Below, in pieces: positions 13,310 to 24,990 of a stretch of 64,000 bases of DNA (position 1 is its first letter; every line of letters begins with the position of its first letter). The translations under genes were made by a program, and so were the position numbers. The DNA lies in assembly GCA_964006375.1 (NCBI GenBank), contig OZ023266.1:15615565-15679564 (forward strand), in the 5' to 3' direction. The stretch is from Tillus elongatus (taxonomy: Eukaryota > Arthropoda > Insecta > Coleoptera > Cleridae). Under the pieces are notes generated by a model. The model was not told the origin of the DNA and ran no database searches. It worked only from the letters and a program-made list of their open reading frames with translations.

Positions 13310-15445
13310 TTTTTTTATTTCAACAACACACCAGGAGGACTTACAGCCTAAATACTATCGTACCGTGGGTTTCGACAAGGAGGAAAGAGGCAAATTAATA
13401 ATTCTGGACTTGAAGGTTTGGAGGTTCGGAGGAGAAGGAAAAACATGTGCCGGCAATGAACTCCACAACTTGAAAGTCCTCGGGACAAAAGAACGGACAT
13501 AACAAATGTTATATGTCTGGTGATATGGACAGTAAAAGGGTGCATTCGCTCTGTTCCCCTGGTAGATCTGTTGGGGGCAGCAGGTGGAGGCACTATGGAA
13601 AAAAGCTTCTCTGAGCAGTGCCTGTGCAGATATCTATAAAAGAGAGAGAGATAGAGAGAGAGAGAAGTCACCAACGACACGTCGGTGGGCAAGGGATGGA
13701 AGCCTTTGGGTGAGGGTAGGGTCACCAATGAGACGTATAGCTCTCATCTGAATGGAGTCCAGGATAGCGAGTGCAAAAGCGGCAGCAGCACTCGAAATGT
13801 GGGAGCAGTATTCGAGGTTTGGCCTTATTTGTGAAGTATATAAGGTATAGAGATTAGCTGGTGAAAAGTATTTGCGAGCCTGGAAGAGGAAACCTAATTT
13901 CTTAGCAGCCGCTTCTGCAATTGATGTGACATGGTGGTGCCAATTGAGATTTCGATCAACAGAAATGCTAACAAGTGAAAAGGACTCATTACTTTGAATA
14001 ACTTGGTTGTTAATTGTGACTGAAATTATCCAAGCTGGTATGGAATTATCTATTCCACGTACACAGAAAACCTCTTCAGCCACTCAAAAGCCCTGGTTCT
14101 CTAAATCTTGCGACAAGGCCAGACTTGAAAAGGTCAAAGCTCACAAAACGCTTCTACACAATCCCATTCAAGAAAACCGTCAAGCATTTAACGACGCAAG
14201 AAACCGCTATGTGCGCATTTTTTCTGAGGCAATAAACTCGTTTAATAACCGCATCAAAAACAAAGCCCTCTTAAGCTCCAACGGCAGCAAACCCTTCTGG
14301 AATCTTGCTAAATCTATTGGGAATAATTTCTGCCAGAGCACGTTCCCACCTCTCGTCTCAGGGGATGAAACTGTTTCTACCGCGCTGGGCTAGGCTGAAA
14401 TTCTTGCCGCGTTGTTCGCCGGCAATTATACTATCAACCCCCCTCCAAATGTTCAACCACCAACAGTCCCCAATGTCGCGAATAAAATGACGGATATCAT
14501 TTTCCAAACTAAAAAGGTACAACAGATGCTCTCTTCTTGAAAAACACAGTCTAATCCACGACAGGCAGTATGGATTCCGTCAGCGCAGATCAACTGCTGA
14601 CCTCATTTCCTTTGTCACCCATTCTTGGAACAAGTCTATGGAACTACACGGTGAATCCCAGATTGTCGCTCTAGACATATCCAAAGCATTCGATCAGTTC
14701 TGGCACGCAGCGCTGCTTAATAAACTTCCGGCATATGGCCTACCACCAAAACTATGTACCTGGACAGCAAACTTCCTCTCCAACTGGAGCATTTCTGTTG
14801 TCGTGCATGGCCATTCCTTTAAACTATATCCAATGCAGGAGTTTCTCAAGGTTCAGCTTTGGCCCCTACTTTATTTATTCTCCACATCAATGACCTCCTC
14901 TCTAGCACATCCAACCCAGTTCACAGTTACGCGGACGACAGGACCCTCCACTCAAATATACAATATTCTAAGCCTGTCTCTTTGGCGCAATTAGATTAGG
15001 ATCGCAGACTCATGGAGGGTTCTGTCTCCGTGGAATTCCAAAAATATTAGACTGGGGAAGTAGAAATCTTGTACAATTCAACCCCACCAAATCTCAGTCT
15101 TGCTTTCTTTCTCATAAAAGATACACCAGCCCTAGACCCATCACGTTTTGTGAGATATCAGAGGGGTCAGGATGAGACAAGCAGACAGACGCCCATGGAA
15201 ATGAGGAAAAGTAATCTCGCATTTCGTCCCAGTTCGCGGAGTTGTAGTGCCAAACGATACGTGGGTGTGATGACTGTGTGACCCCGGGTTGCATTGCGTA
15301 GGAAGCGGTGACCATACCATGGTCTGAGCGACCGAGGGGGGCGGCGACTGATATCGTTTTGTAGTAAGAAGGAGATCCAAGGGTTTTGAGCTGTGTGTTG
15401 GGATGCGAGGAAAGTAGGTAGGTTGCTGAACCATATTGGCTAAAG
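13310..15445 (-). mobile_element. Jockey-like copy 2 with internal 1.1-kb inversion
   Basis: The minus-strand 3' end starts at the A-rich tail (13310). It reads the C-terminal region and part of the RT thumb up to 14022 (on + AATTGTGAC). From 14023 to 15144 the same element runs on the plus strand, from the end of the endonuclease linker (TEIIQAGMELSIPRTQKT) through YADD-region DNA to DPS near TCACG. From 15145 to 15445 it is minus again, with the endonuclease segment QQPTYFPRIP and GRSDHGMV. The three blocks are collinear if the middle one is flipped back, so this is one element with an in-place inversion. There is also an internal deletion at about 14537 (CTCTTCT joined to TTGAAAAACAC) and several frameshifts. 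Non-functional. Confidence 0.85.
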
Positions 15446-15700
15446 ATGGTGGAGCTTTTTCCTATGGAATCCAGTCTGAAGTTAGGTCCTCTTATTCCCA
15501 GTGCTGTTTCCTGCATTATGTTTAGACCTGTCTGTATACCACACGGATGAGTTGTTTGTCAGTCTTTCACTGCCCCTGTCCCATTCCTGGCGGTCACTTA
15601 TAACTACCTCAAATGGGACTATGTAGTCCAGTTTACTTGACATTTGATCTCTTGGTTTGGCGATGGACTTCAATGGAATAATTTCCAGGTGTAAAATCGT
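15446..15700 (-). pseudogene. RNase H-bearing non-LTR element, 5' part (split)
   Basis: Minus-strand translation from 15673: KLDYIVPFEVVISDRQEW, then SVWYTDRSKHNAGNS (first RNase H Asp in YTDRS), then after a frameshift GIRGPNFRLDSIGKSSTIF. Canonical RNase H continues FQAE, and the next residues (VEILAID) are found at 13300, across the inserted copy 13310-15445. So this and 12529-13309 are one interrupted element. Confidence 0.6.
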
Positions 15701-15856
15701 CTGTTATAATCGCTAGTTAATTTTTTAAAATAAAGCACAAGAAAACCAATACCACTTTACAAATTTTAGATTTGCAAAACGCCCCACATATTGCTTCTTC
15801 AAACCGCTTCACTTACATTAACCAAAAAAAAGATTGTCACCTATCTTCCTTTGCAG

Positions 15857-16012
15857 GGAATCGGCATTCCGTCATATTTCATTTATTACAAAGCACTAAG
15901 AGAGGAAAAGAAAATACGATTGAGAAACGCAATCGCTCAAAGAAGAGGGGAACTGACAGAACTGCTTGCTCAACAAACTCCATATCAAAGTCCTCAACGT
16001 CCAATCGGATAG
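15857..16012 (+). CDS. Tetraspanin alternative terminal exon A (end of TM4, short tail)
   Basis: The acceptor CTTCCTTTGCAG|GG is strong and phase 0, matching the donor at 6788. It encodes 51 residues and a stop: GIGIPSYFIYYKALREEKK, then IRLRNAIAQRRGELTELL and a Gln/Pro-rich end (QQTPYQSPQRPIG). The YYKALR segment corresponds to YYRAMR of exon B, so the two exons look like tandem duplicates. Exon A would finish TM4 with a Pro and polar residues in place of the canonical ILGLATVILYY. An AATAAA at 16129-16134 gives it its own cleavage signal before exon B. It is inferred to be an alternative last exon; no transcript evidence is available here. Confidence 0.65.
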   Translation, partial: GIGIPSYFIYYKALREEKKIRLRNAIAQRRGELTELLAQQTPYQSPQRPIG

Positions 16013-16128
16013 AAGATACTTTTAATGTTCCTTGCATCATTGCACGTGATATTTTTATAAATTGCATAAGACTAACGCTTATTGTTAAATTAAATTAGAC
16101 TAGTAACCATGTAAATAATAATAATGAC

Positions 16129-16134
16129 AATAAA
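16129..16134 (+). terminator. Polyadenylation signal AATAAA for exon A
   Basis: An AATAAA hexamer lies 117 bp after the exon A stop and 42 bp before exon B, placed to end the shorter isoform. The motif is common in AT-rich DNA, so only its position makes it notable. Confidence 0.4.
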
Positions 16135-16175
16135 AAAAAACGTAAGACATTCCATATTTCGTCTTTGAATTACAG

Positions 16176-16607
16176 ATACTTGGCCTGGCTACAGTTATAC
16201 TGTACTATCGAGCGATGCGAATAGCTAGACGAGAAAGACGTAAACGATTGATGGAATTAGAAAAAGAAGAACACATTCAACGCGAACTGGCAGCTAGAGA
16301 GTTAGCAACACAGCATGGTGATAGAATAAACACTAATACTACCGAAACGATTGTTTTGCGAACTTTACAGCCTAATGGAAGCACGCCATCTCCGAAGAGG
16401 CAAGCTCCTTCTGCACCTTCTTCTTCTCAGTCGCTTCCTGCGTACAGGTCAGATGATGAGATTCACACTGATTCGTTAAAAGCGGACAGTGCTGATGAAA
16501 ATGATAGTAATATAACTGAAAAAGATATTTCTAAAGGTAAACTGGACGAGGAGGAAATTAAGGCAGAAAGTGAGAGACTCTTAAAACCTGGGAGTTCTTC
16601 AAAGTAA
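16176..16607 (+). CDS. Tetraspanin terminal exon B (end of TM4, long cytoplasmic tail)
   Basis: The acceptor TTGAATTACAG|ATA is phase 0 and compatible with the donor at 6788. It encodes 143 residues and a stop. ILGLATVILYYRAMR completes TM4 in the way typical of the family. A basic juxtamembrane stretch (RIARRERRKRLMELEKEEH) follows, then a charged helical segment, and a long Ser/Pro- and acid-rich tail (TPSPKRQAPSAPSSSQS, SDDEIHTDS, DEEEIKAESERLL). Tetraspanin tails are usually under 30 residues, so a tail of about 130 is unusual and may carry protein-interaction or trafficking motifs (inference). A lysine (end of the previous exon) sits where many tetraspanins have Gln/Glu in TM4. Confidence 0.85.
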   Translation: MLGLATVILYYRAMRIARRERRKRLMELEKEEHIQRELAARELATQHGDRINTNTTETIVLRTLQPNGSTPSPKRQAPSAPSSSQSLPAYRSDDEIHTDSLKADSADENDSNITEKDISKGKLDEEEIKAESERLLKPGSSSK

Positions 16608-16687
16608 ATGTGGAAAACGTTTTTGTAAGCACTTGACATCATTTATAATGTGGTCTCAGGCAAATGCATTTTGAAATTTTTTAGGGT

Positions 16688-16795
16688 TTAATTTTATTAA
16701 AATCTATTTTTGGTTTGAAGCGGTTTTATTTTTCTGCATATTTAATTTTATTAAAATATATTTTTGTGTGAAGCGGTTTTATTTTTTCTGCATAT
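16688..16795 (+). repeat. 54-bp tandem duplication in the tetraspanin 3' UTR
   Basis: Units 16688-16741 and 16742-16795 both run from TTAATTTTATTAAAA to TTCTGCATAT with few differences. Each carries ATTAAA (16696-16701, 16750-16755), a variant polyadenylation signal, so the duplication doubles a candidate 3'-end signal of the exon B transcript. Confidence 0.7.
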
Positions 16796-17186
16796 TTAAG
16801 GGTATATACATTCGCTCATTTTATAAGTCGTCAGTCTAGATGAGCCTGCAATTTTTGTTGTTTAATTGTTATAAATTTATGTATTTATAGGTCTAATAGC
16901 GATTTTTGAAACTTTTTAACTACTTTAAAAAGAACAATGTATGTTCTGGTGTTCTTCCAAAGCGACGATAGGACTTTCTTGTAAGTAGCTTTATTAAAAT
17001 TTATTTAAAACACAATAATCTACATTAAACAGTATTTTGGTACAAATATTTCTTTAGATATAATGCCACTTTGCATATTTTACATAAAGTATGAGTTTTT
17101 ATGGCAGTTACCACACCATGTTTGTTTATTTCAAAAGAAGTCTGGACACAGCATGTGCGTTAAATGATCTACGTTATTTATTTCCA

Positions 17187-17190
<4 letters not shown>
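16796..17190 (+). other. Probable 3' UTR / downstream DNA of tetraspanin
   Basis: AT-rich with no gene-like frame. It could be an extended 3' UTR; no strong AATAAA is seen before 17190. Confidence 0.3.
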
Positions 17191-17267
<77 letters not shown>

Positions 17268-17611
17268 AGGACGTCGTACTGAGTTACCAAATCTCAGCAC
17301 TTCAGTAAGGGAAATCGACCTCTAAAAAATAGACAAGGAAATCATGCAAGTTCTTTGCTAAAACATGTTCTATATTTCGCATTTATTTTGATGCTTCTTC
17401 AGGAGCCTATGAAAAGTATAGCATATGGTATACATTACATAAAGATCTAAAAATTTCTTTTCACAGTTTCAGTAAGAAATGTATATCATAAGCTATATTT
17501 TTGTAGGCTTCTGAAGAAGCATCTAAGTAAATGCGAAATATATAACATATTTTAGCAAAGAACTTATGATTTCCTTGCCCATTTTTTAGAGGTCGATAGC
17601 GCTTCTCGCGT

Positions 17612-17703
<92 letters not shown>
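17191..17703. repeat. Foldback element bounded by (TA)n, with hammerhead-like arms
   Basis: Two (TA)n runs (17191-17265, 17617-17703) bracket inverted arms of roughly 130 bp (about 17308-17440 and 17478-17600). Both arms contain CTTCTGAAGAAGCATC ... ATGCGAAAT and CATNTTTTAGCAAAGAAC. Within each arm the order CTGAAGA, a GCAT/ATGC stem, then GAAA recalls a hammerhead ribozyme core (CUGANGA, stem II, GAAA) with one extra base. Penelope-like elements are known to carry such motifs in their terminal repeats, so a Penelope-derived tail pair is a reasonable guess. Confidence 0.5.
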
Positions 17704-17706
<3 letters not shown>

Positions 17707-18350
17707 AAACATATAAAAATTTAAACTGACCTTGGATGGGGGTCTTAGTTTACGTTTATCTGAAGAAATTTTTTGAGAAAATCAAAAAGTGATCTCGTCA
17801 GGAATGTTTTCTAAACAAATTTGTTAAAATCAACAAAAACGCATTGAAAATATTCTCTACAAAATTGTATTAACAACTTTTTATCCACTAAAATTCGTTA
17901 AAAAGTATCTCTGTAAAAACTGGCTGAAAAAACTTTACGTAAAAAATTCAATGAAACATTTTTCCTGAAAACCCCCTAAAACTTTTTTTTGCACGAAAAT
18001 TCATTAAAACAGAATTTCTCATGAATTTTGCTTTAAAAAAAAACTTCTCTCGTAATATTTTGTCGCAAAAGATTCCAAAAAAATTGCAAATTTTTTTTTA
18101 TAAAAAAGACGCTATAACATTTTGTACATGAAAATTCGCTGATAAAATAAATGAAAAATTATACAAGCTGATCTAAATACGGGCCTAGACTAAAAAAAAT
18201 AAAATAAACTAAGAATTTTTTCTCCTACTTTTTGCACCAGAAAAGTTAAAGTTAATTTTTGTAATATTTAATAGGTTTTATTCACCATACACAATATTTT
18301 GGTCTTGTGGTCCTTCTCTGACCTCCAGTAGCACCCATTTTTTAAAAATT
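17704..18350. repeat. (TA)n-box flank and A/T-rich AAATTC repeat
   Basis: This begins with the ATATAAAAATTTAAACTGACC box found beside other (TA)n runs. It then has irregular repeats of the type AAAATTCNNTAAAA, including TTTTTTTGCACGAAAATTC and GATCTAAATAC, which also occur at 54890-55260. Non-coding. Confidence 0.45.
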
Positions 18351-18351
18351 A

Positions 18352-18660
<309 letters not shown>

Positions 18661-19755
18661 TCACAACTGTACAGTATGTTTATAAAATTTCGGGACGCAG
18701 CAAGTGCGTTATGGTAGCGAATTTTCATTTAATGCTTCAAATTTGCATAACTCAGTTTGTTATATACCTAGAAAGTTAAATTTTGGTATGTGCTCAGTGC
18801 TTTACCAGGGCAACATGTCTGCAAAATTTCATCAAAATAACTTTGTTATTTAGATACGATTTTTTTTTTCCAGAAAAATCAAATTAAAAAAAAACTTGTC
18901 CGACCGGGCTGGCTCACCAATTCGTTCGCGGTCTTAACAAAATTAATATATGAGCCAAGTTTCATCCAAATCAGTTTAATATTTTTGAGTTTTTGCTCGG
19001 ATCCATAGAGAATTTATTATACCTATGCTAAAATTGAAGATTCCATCTTATTGATAAATTGAGCTTATATTCGAAAGGATTTGCTTAAAAACTCGCTACC
19101 TGTGTTCGGACTTTTAGTGAATTTTCTTAGAACAAATTCACTATAATAGTTTTTCAAAAACTCGAAAATAACGGAGTTATAGGGACTCAAAAAATTTTTT
19201 ATTTTAAAGTTTTGTCGATAACTTTTTTTGTCCTGAATCGATTCTTTTAAAATTTGGTGCACACGTATATAATATCACTCTGTATTTATGTTCCAAATTT
19301 GACATGGATCTGTCTAAATTTAAAGGCCGAAGCTGCCCTTGACCAACAGATAAGGACTCATGACTTTTTTGCTTGAATCTATCTCAAATCTAACAATACA
19401 CGATTGAAGCGAATTATAAAATCTTAAAAAAAGGTCATCTTGTTGCATCACGATAAAACTAACCGTTTTCGAGAAAAATGTTCTTCGAAATTTTTGCTGG
19501 TATTGATTGAATACGAAATCACTTCAACCAAATCTCAATTTAATAGCGTGTGCTTTGAAAACAGGCGCGGTAATTGCCTCGGAAAAAAATGTCACATGTT
19601 TTGACAAATAAAGTGTTATATTTTTATTATTATTACTATTATAAAATTATCAGCAATAACGATTTTACAGGGCCTCATTTTTTTCATTACTTACTAGAAC
19701 TTGCAACATTTAAACATTATAACAATAATTTATTAAAAATCCTAACAATTAAATA

Positions 19756-20787
19756 TTATAACAAAGTTTCAAAGTGATGTCCTTCCATCTCAACACATAA
19801 ATCAATTCTTCTCAGGAAATTCCGACGAACTCTATCGAATATTCCGTCTTTTTGCCTGATTACCTCACAGTTATCAATAATTCTTTGCCTGAGATCTTTA
19901 ACGTTTTGAATTGGACTCCTGTATACAAGAGATTGTAGGTAACTCCAAAAGAAAAAAATCCATTGGGTACAAATCAGCCGATCTAGGAGCCCACTGCACG
20001 AACCCACCGCGTCCTATCCATCTCTCAGGAAATGTTTCATTAAGAAATTCCCTGACCGCTGTACAAAAATGTGGCGGCGCGCCGTCCTGCAGCAACCACA
20101 TTGTATTTCTTGATTGGAGTGGTACATCATCCAATAGAGTACATAACTGGTTTATTAGAAAAATTAAGTATATCTCACCGTTGAGTCTTTGTGGGAAGAA
20201 ATGTGGTCCAATTAAGCGGTCTCCTAAAATTCCCGCCTACACATTAACAGAAAACTTATTCTGGAAACCGCGTTCTATCGCCAAGTGATCATTCTCATTA
20301 GACCAATAATGTTCATTATGAAGGTTGATCAAATCGTCATGTCGAAATCCAGCTTCATCTGTGAAGAGAAGCGATGATATAAAATTGTGATCGTTGTTAT
20401 GTAGATTTCGAATTATATTGCACAAATTCACGCGAGCTTCCGGATCTCCAGGAGATAAAGCTTGAACTTTCTGGTAATGGTAAGGATGAAAAAGCTGCTC
20501 CTTGAGAATTTCATGCACAGAACTTTTCGGGATACTCTCCTGAGTACACTTAAGTTGGGATTATTCTCGATTGCATTTAATACACGGACTTCTGCTCCAA
20601 GAGTTCGAGTACTTCGCTGACGGCCAACATCTTGAAATGTACTTCTAAATGATCCGAATTCTCCCAGTCTTCGATGGATATTACTGAACATTCGGGATTG
20701 TGGTACCCTTCTATTTGGAAATACTTCAGCATACAAACGTCTTGCAGCAAGGGCATTGCCGCCAGCTATACCATAATAATAATGCAT
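19756..20787 (-). pseudogene. Decayed Tc1/mariner-like transposase (DUF4817 type)
   Basis: The N-terminus starts MHYYYGIAGGNALAARRLYAE with FPNRRVP, the helix-turn-helix segment typical of DUF4817-type insect transposases. After a frameshift near 20530 comes SLLFTDEAGFR (first Asp of the DDE triad). After another shift comes MWLLQDGAPPHFCTAV (second Asp), and then RWIGRGGFVQWAPRSADLYPMDFFL (third acidic residue). The C-terminus (FLRRIDLCVEMEGHHFETLL) ends at 19756. Total length would be about 340 residues, near the family norm. At least two frameshifts make it non-functional. A better relative lies at 52747-53830. Confidence 0.8.
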
Positions 20788-21027
20788 GTCATGTAGTACA
20801 ACGTAAGAATAATAATAATTATTTATCGTATTTTATAAATAATAATAATAATAATAATCTCAACTATTCCGCAAGTAAAATCACAACACACTATTATCTG
20901 TCAAAGTTAACGCCACATGATCTTGTTGACAGAGAATGTTTTCAAAGCACGCTCCGTTAATATTGAAAATGGGATTAGGTGATTTCGTATTCAATCATAC
21001 CAGTAAATTTTTAAGAACGTTTTTCTC

Positions 21028-21440
<413 letters not shown>

Positions 21441-21479
21441 TATGACAATTCATTACCATAATGCACTCGCTGCGTCCAG

Positions 21480-22052
21480 ACTTTTTAAATGGTTAATTTT
21501 TAGTAACTTATCCAGTTGTGTTAACTTTTCTATTAATCTCTTCAGCGTATTCACAACACGGGACTCTACATCATTTCCATATTTGCTGAGATTTCTGTCT
21601 ATAAATAAAATTAATTGTAATTTAGGTGGCAGCTCTGGGGTATAGAAACAAAGGATGTGTAATTTATATAGTGCTTTCTCCAAATAGAAAGCTTGATACG
21701 AAACATAAGCTATGCTCCTCCATCTGTAACATTTATATACCGTAGATGACAATGAAAATTAGATTTGAGACGGTGGAAGATGATATATATTCGAGGGTTA
21801 TATAACCGCCAACGAGAAAATCAAGCCCTATTTATTAAATGTTATTTACATGCCAGTAAAGTTGACTGTTTGAGTGCCTTATTGCAGAGTTTTGTAAACC
21901 CTGTTTAATACTTGTTTCAATTAATTTGTCATCATATTTTACAAGCATCAAATCAAAGACATTAAATGTTGAGCTTTAATTAAGTTTAAGTCACGCCAAG
22001 ATTCGGAAATAGAATTTATATAACTGAACCAAAATGACAAAAAAAACATTTT
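21480..22052. other. AT-rich stretch, nothing recognised
   Basis: A minus-strand frame 21752-21453 (99 codons) includes RNLSKYGNDVESRVVNTLKR, which looks protein-like. It runs into the TIR at its C-terminus, has no recognised homology, and is not called a gene. Confidence 0.2.
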
Positions 22053-22980
22053 ACGGAAAGTATTTTTTGCTACAAAGACCTAGAACCGCTAGAAGGAAAA
22101 TATTTTTATTTCGACCTCAAACCTCTATTTATAGGTTTACCATTTAATGTTGACATTATAAACTTAAGATTTGGTGTTTAAAATCAAAATCAGTGTAGCT
22201 ATGAATTTAAGCTCTTAACTTATGCATATTTTCGTGTTGAACCTCGGCATTATGCTCAGTTTCGTGTTAAAAGTCAACATTATAACGGAAAGTATTTTTT
22301 GCTACAAAGACCTAGAACCGCTAGAAGGAAAATATTTTTATTTCGACCTCAAACCTCTATTTATAGGTTTACCATTTAATGTTGACATTATAAACTTAAG
22401 ATTTGGTGTTTAAAATCAAAATCAGTGTAGCTTTGAATTTAAGCTCTTAACTTATGCATATTTTCGTGTTGAACCTCGGCATTATGTTCGGTTTCGTGTT
22501 AAAAGTCAACATTATTACGGAAAGTATTTTTTGCTACAAAGACCTAGAACCGCTAGAAGGAAAATATTTTTATTTCGACCTCAAACCTCTATTTATAGGT
22601 TTACCATTTAATGTTGACATTATAAACTTAAGATTTGGTGTTTAAAATCAAAATCAGTGTGGCTTTGAATTTAAGCTCTTAACTTATGCATATTTTCGTG
22701 TTGAACCTCGGCATTATGCTCAGTTTCGTGTTAAAAGTCAACATTATTACGGAAAGTATTTTTTGCTACAAAGACCTAGAACCGCTAGAAGGAAAATATT
22801 TTTATTTCGACCTCAAACCCCTAATTATAGGTACACCATTTAATGTTGACATTATAAACTTAAGATTTGGTGTTTAAAATCAAAATCAGTGTAGCTTTGA
22901 ATTTAAGCTCTTAACTTATGCATATTTTCGTGTTGAACCTCGGCATTATGCTCAGTTTCGTGTTAAAAGTCAACATTATA
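22053..22980. repeat. Four exact-length 232-bp tandem repeats
   Basis: Units start at ACGGAAAGTATTTTTTGC at 22053, 22285, 22517 and 22749, each exactly 232 bp, with only a handful of substitutions. Each holds a 63-codon frame (MHIFVLNLGIM...), but 232 is not a multiple of three and the frame closes in every unit, so it is not coding. Sub-motifs (TTTCGTGTTAAAAGTC, GAACCTCGGCATTATG) link the array to the degenerate array downstream. Confidence 0.95.
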
Positions 22981-23040
22981 CGTAACTCACAGTTCCCTTG
23001 AAATTATGCACAAATTATGCACATTTGGAGAACCCAATTC

Positions 23041-23175
23041 ATTACAATAAAGTTTTCAGCGTCATCAGAGGGATGAATTGACTAGTTTGTTAGCTAAACG
23101 ACCGTCAGGTCTGAAAACTGTATTGTGATGCATTGGGTATCCAAATTGTGCTCATCACAGGTTCAAATCCTACTC
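23041..23175 (+). mobile_element. Penelope-like tail remnant
   Basis: AAACGACCGTCAGGTCT, TGTGATGCATTGGG and TGCTCATCACAGGTTC match, diverged, the tail that follows the GIY-YIG frame at 39690-39798 and the young palindrome at 57771-57978. Confidence 0.5.
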
Positions 23176-24927
23176 ATTGACTCAGATCTAAGCTTTACGA
23201 ATTTACGAATTCAAGTTCGAAGATGTACTTTTTTAATTTCCGAAATTAAATATATACTTATTCAATTTCTGGTTTATACTCAAAATTATACATAATTTCC
23301 TGCCAACACTCGAAATTATGGACAATTTAGTGTTTAAATTCGAAATTATACGTAATTTCGTGCTTCATCTGGTAATTAATTAAGATCATTACGAACCTAA
23401 ATAAAACTGAGAAATCAGTGTAAAACAACATCAATTCTAGCGAACATTTAAATTAAAAAAGTAAGTAACAAGCCTGATAAAATTTATTTTCGAAAAAGGT
23501 ATAGAGCTGTACATACCTTCTAAAGCATTTTTTAAAGTGTGATTTCAAAAGCCTGTGACTAATGGAGAACGTTTCCGAGCTCGTTCTCACACATCCCACG
23601 CACACACGAACCTAAACTCACATTTGTATTTGATTTCGCGTTTGAACTTGATATTATAAATAATTTCGTGTTTAAACTCGCAATTATGCAAAATTTCGTG
23701 GTTAAACATAAATTATACACGTGTGTGCTTGAAATTAATTAAAAATCGAGTTTAAACTAAAAATTATACCTCATTTGGTATTTAAAGTTGAATTTCTGCA
23801 CGTATAATTTCCTGTGTGAAGTCAAAATTAGTTTAATTTTGTGTTTAAACTTGAAATTAAATATAATTTTTTATCTAAACGCAAAAATAGGCATATTTGA
23901 TGGTTTAGCTTGAAATTATGCACCTAAAAGTTTCTGGTTTACGCGAAATTATCAATAACTTCGAGTTTAATTTTGAAATTATTTATATTTTTTTAATTTA
24001 AACTCAAATTATACGCAACTTAAAGTGTAAATTTTAAATTATGCTCTAAAATTTCGTGCCTTAAGACAAAATCAGTTTACTTTCAAATTTAAACTTTAAA
24101 ATATGTATAAATTCGTCTTTAAACTTGAAATTATAAATAATTTAGGATTTTAAATCGGAATTATATATAATTTCGTGTTTAAACTCAAATTATACGTAAC
24201 TTATAGTCGAAGCTTGAAATGATGCTCTAAAATTTCGTTTCTTAAAGAAAAATTAGTATACTTTTCAACTTAAACTTTAAATTTTACAAAATTTGGCGTT
24301 TAAACTTGGAATTATAAATAATTTCGTGTTTGAAATCGGAAATATATATAATTTACCGTTTAAATTTAAATTGAACGTAACTTATAGTCGAAACTGAAAA
24401 TTATAATCTAACGAACGAAATTGGTATACTTTTGAATTTAAACTTGAAATTTTCCCAAATTTTGTGTTTAACTTTGAAATTATAAATAATTTTGTGTTTG
24501 AAATCTGAATTATATATATAATTCCATATTTAAAGTCAAATCGAACCTAACTTATGTTCGAAACTTGAATTCATGCTCTAAAATGTCGTGCCTTAAGACT
24601 AAATTAGTATGCTTTTGAATTTAAACTAAAAATTATAAATAATTTTGCGTTTAAACTCGGAATTATATATAATTTCCAAATTATACCCCACTTACAGTTT
24701 CAACTTAAAGTTATGCAGCCAACATTTGCGCTTTAAGTCGGAATTAATGTAACTGCGAATTTAAACTTGAAATTATAATATAATCTTGTGTTTAGGTTCA
24801 TGCTTATATAAAATTTATAGTTTAAACTTGAAATTAAATGTTACTGTGTTTGGTTAATGATAATTCCTTTCGACTTATATATAAAAAGAGTAAAACAAAA
24901 GATATGGCAGTAGCCAAAAAAAAAAAA

Positions 24928-24990
24928 CAATATTGCAAAATGCTCCGGTGCACCATCGTGTTGAAACCACATTCTATTTCTCACTAACAC
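24928..24990 (-). pseudogene. Transposase fragment (DDE region) in array copy 1
   Basis: The minus strand reads VRNRMWFQHDGAPEHFAIL, matching the second catalytic Asp region (QDGAPPHF) of Tc1/mariner-like transposases at 20060 and 53090. Only about 20 codons survive. Confidence 0.65.

Noticed and set aside
22222..22877. Three 63-codon frames beginning MHIFVLNLG
   Set aside because: These are the same frame repeated by the 232-bp array; the unit length is not a multiple of three and there is no family resemblance.
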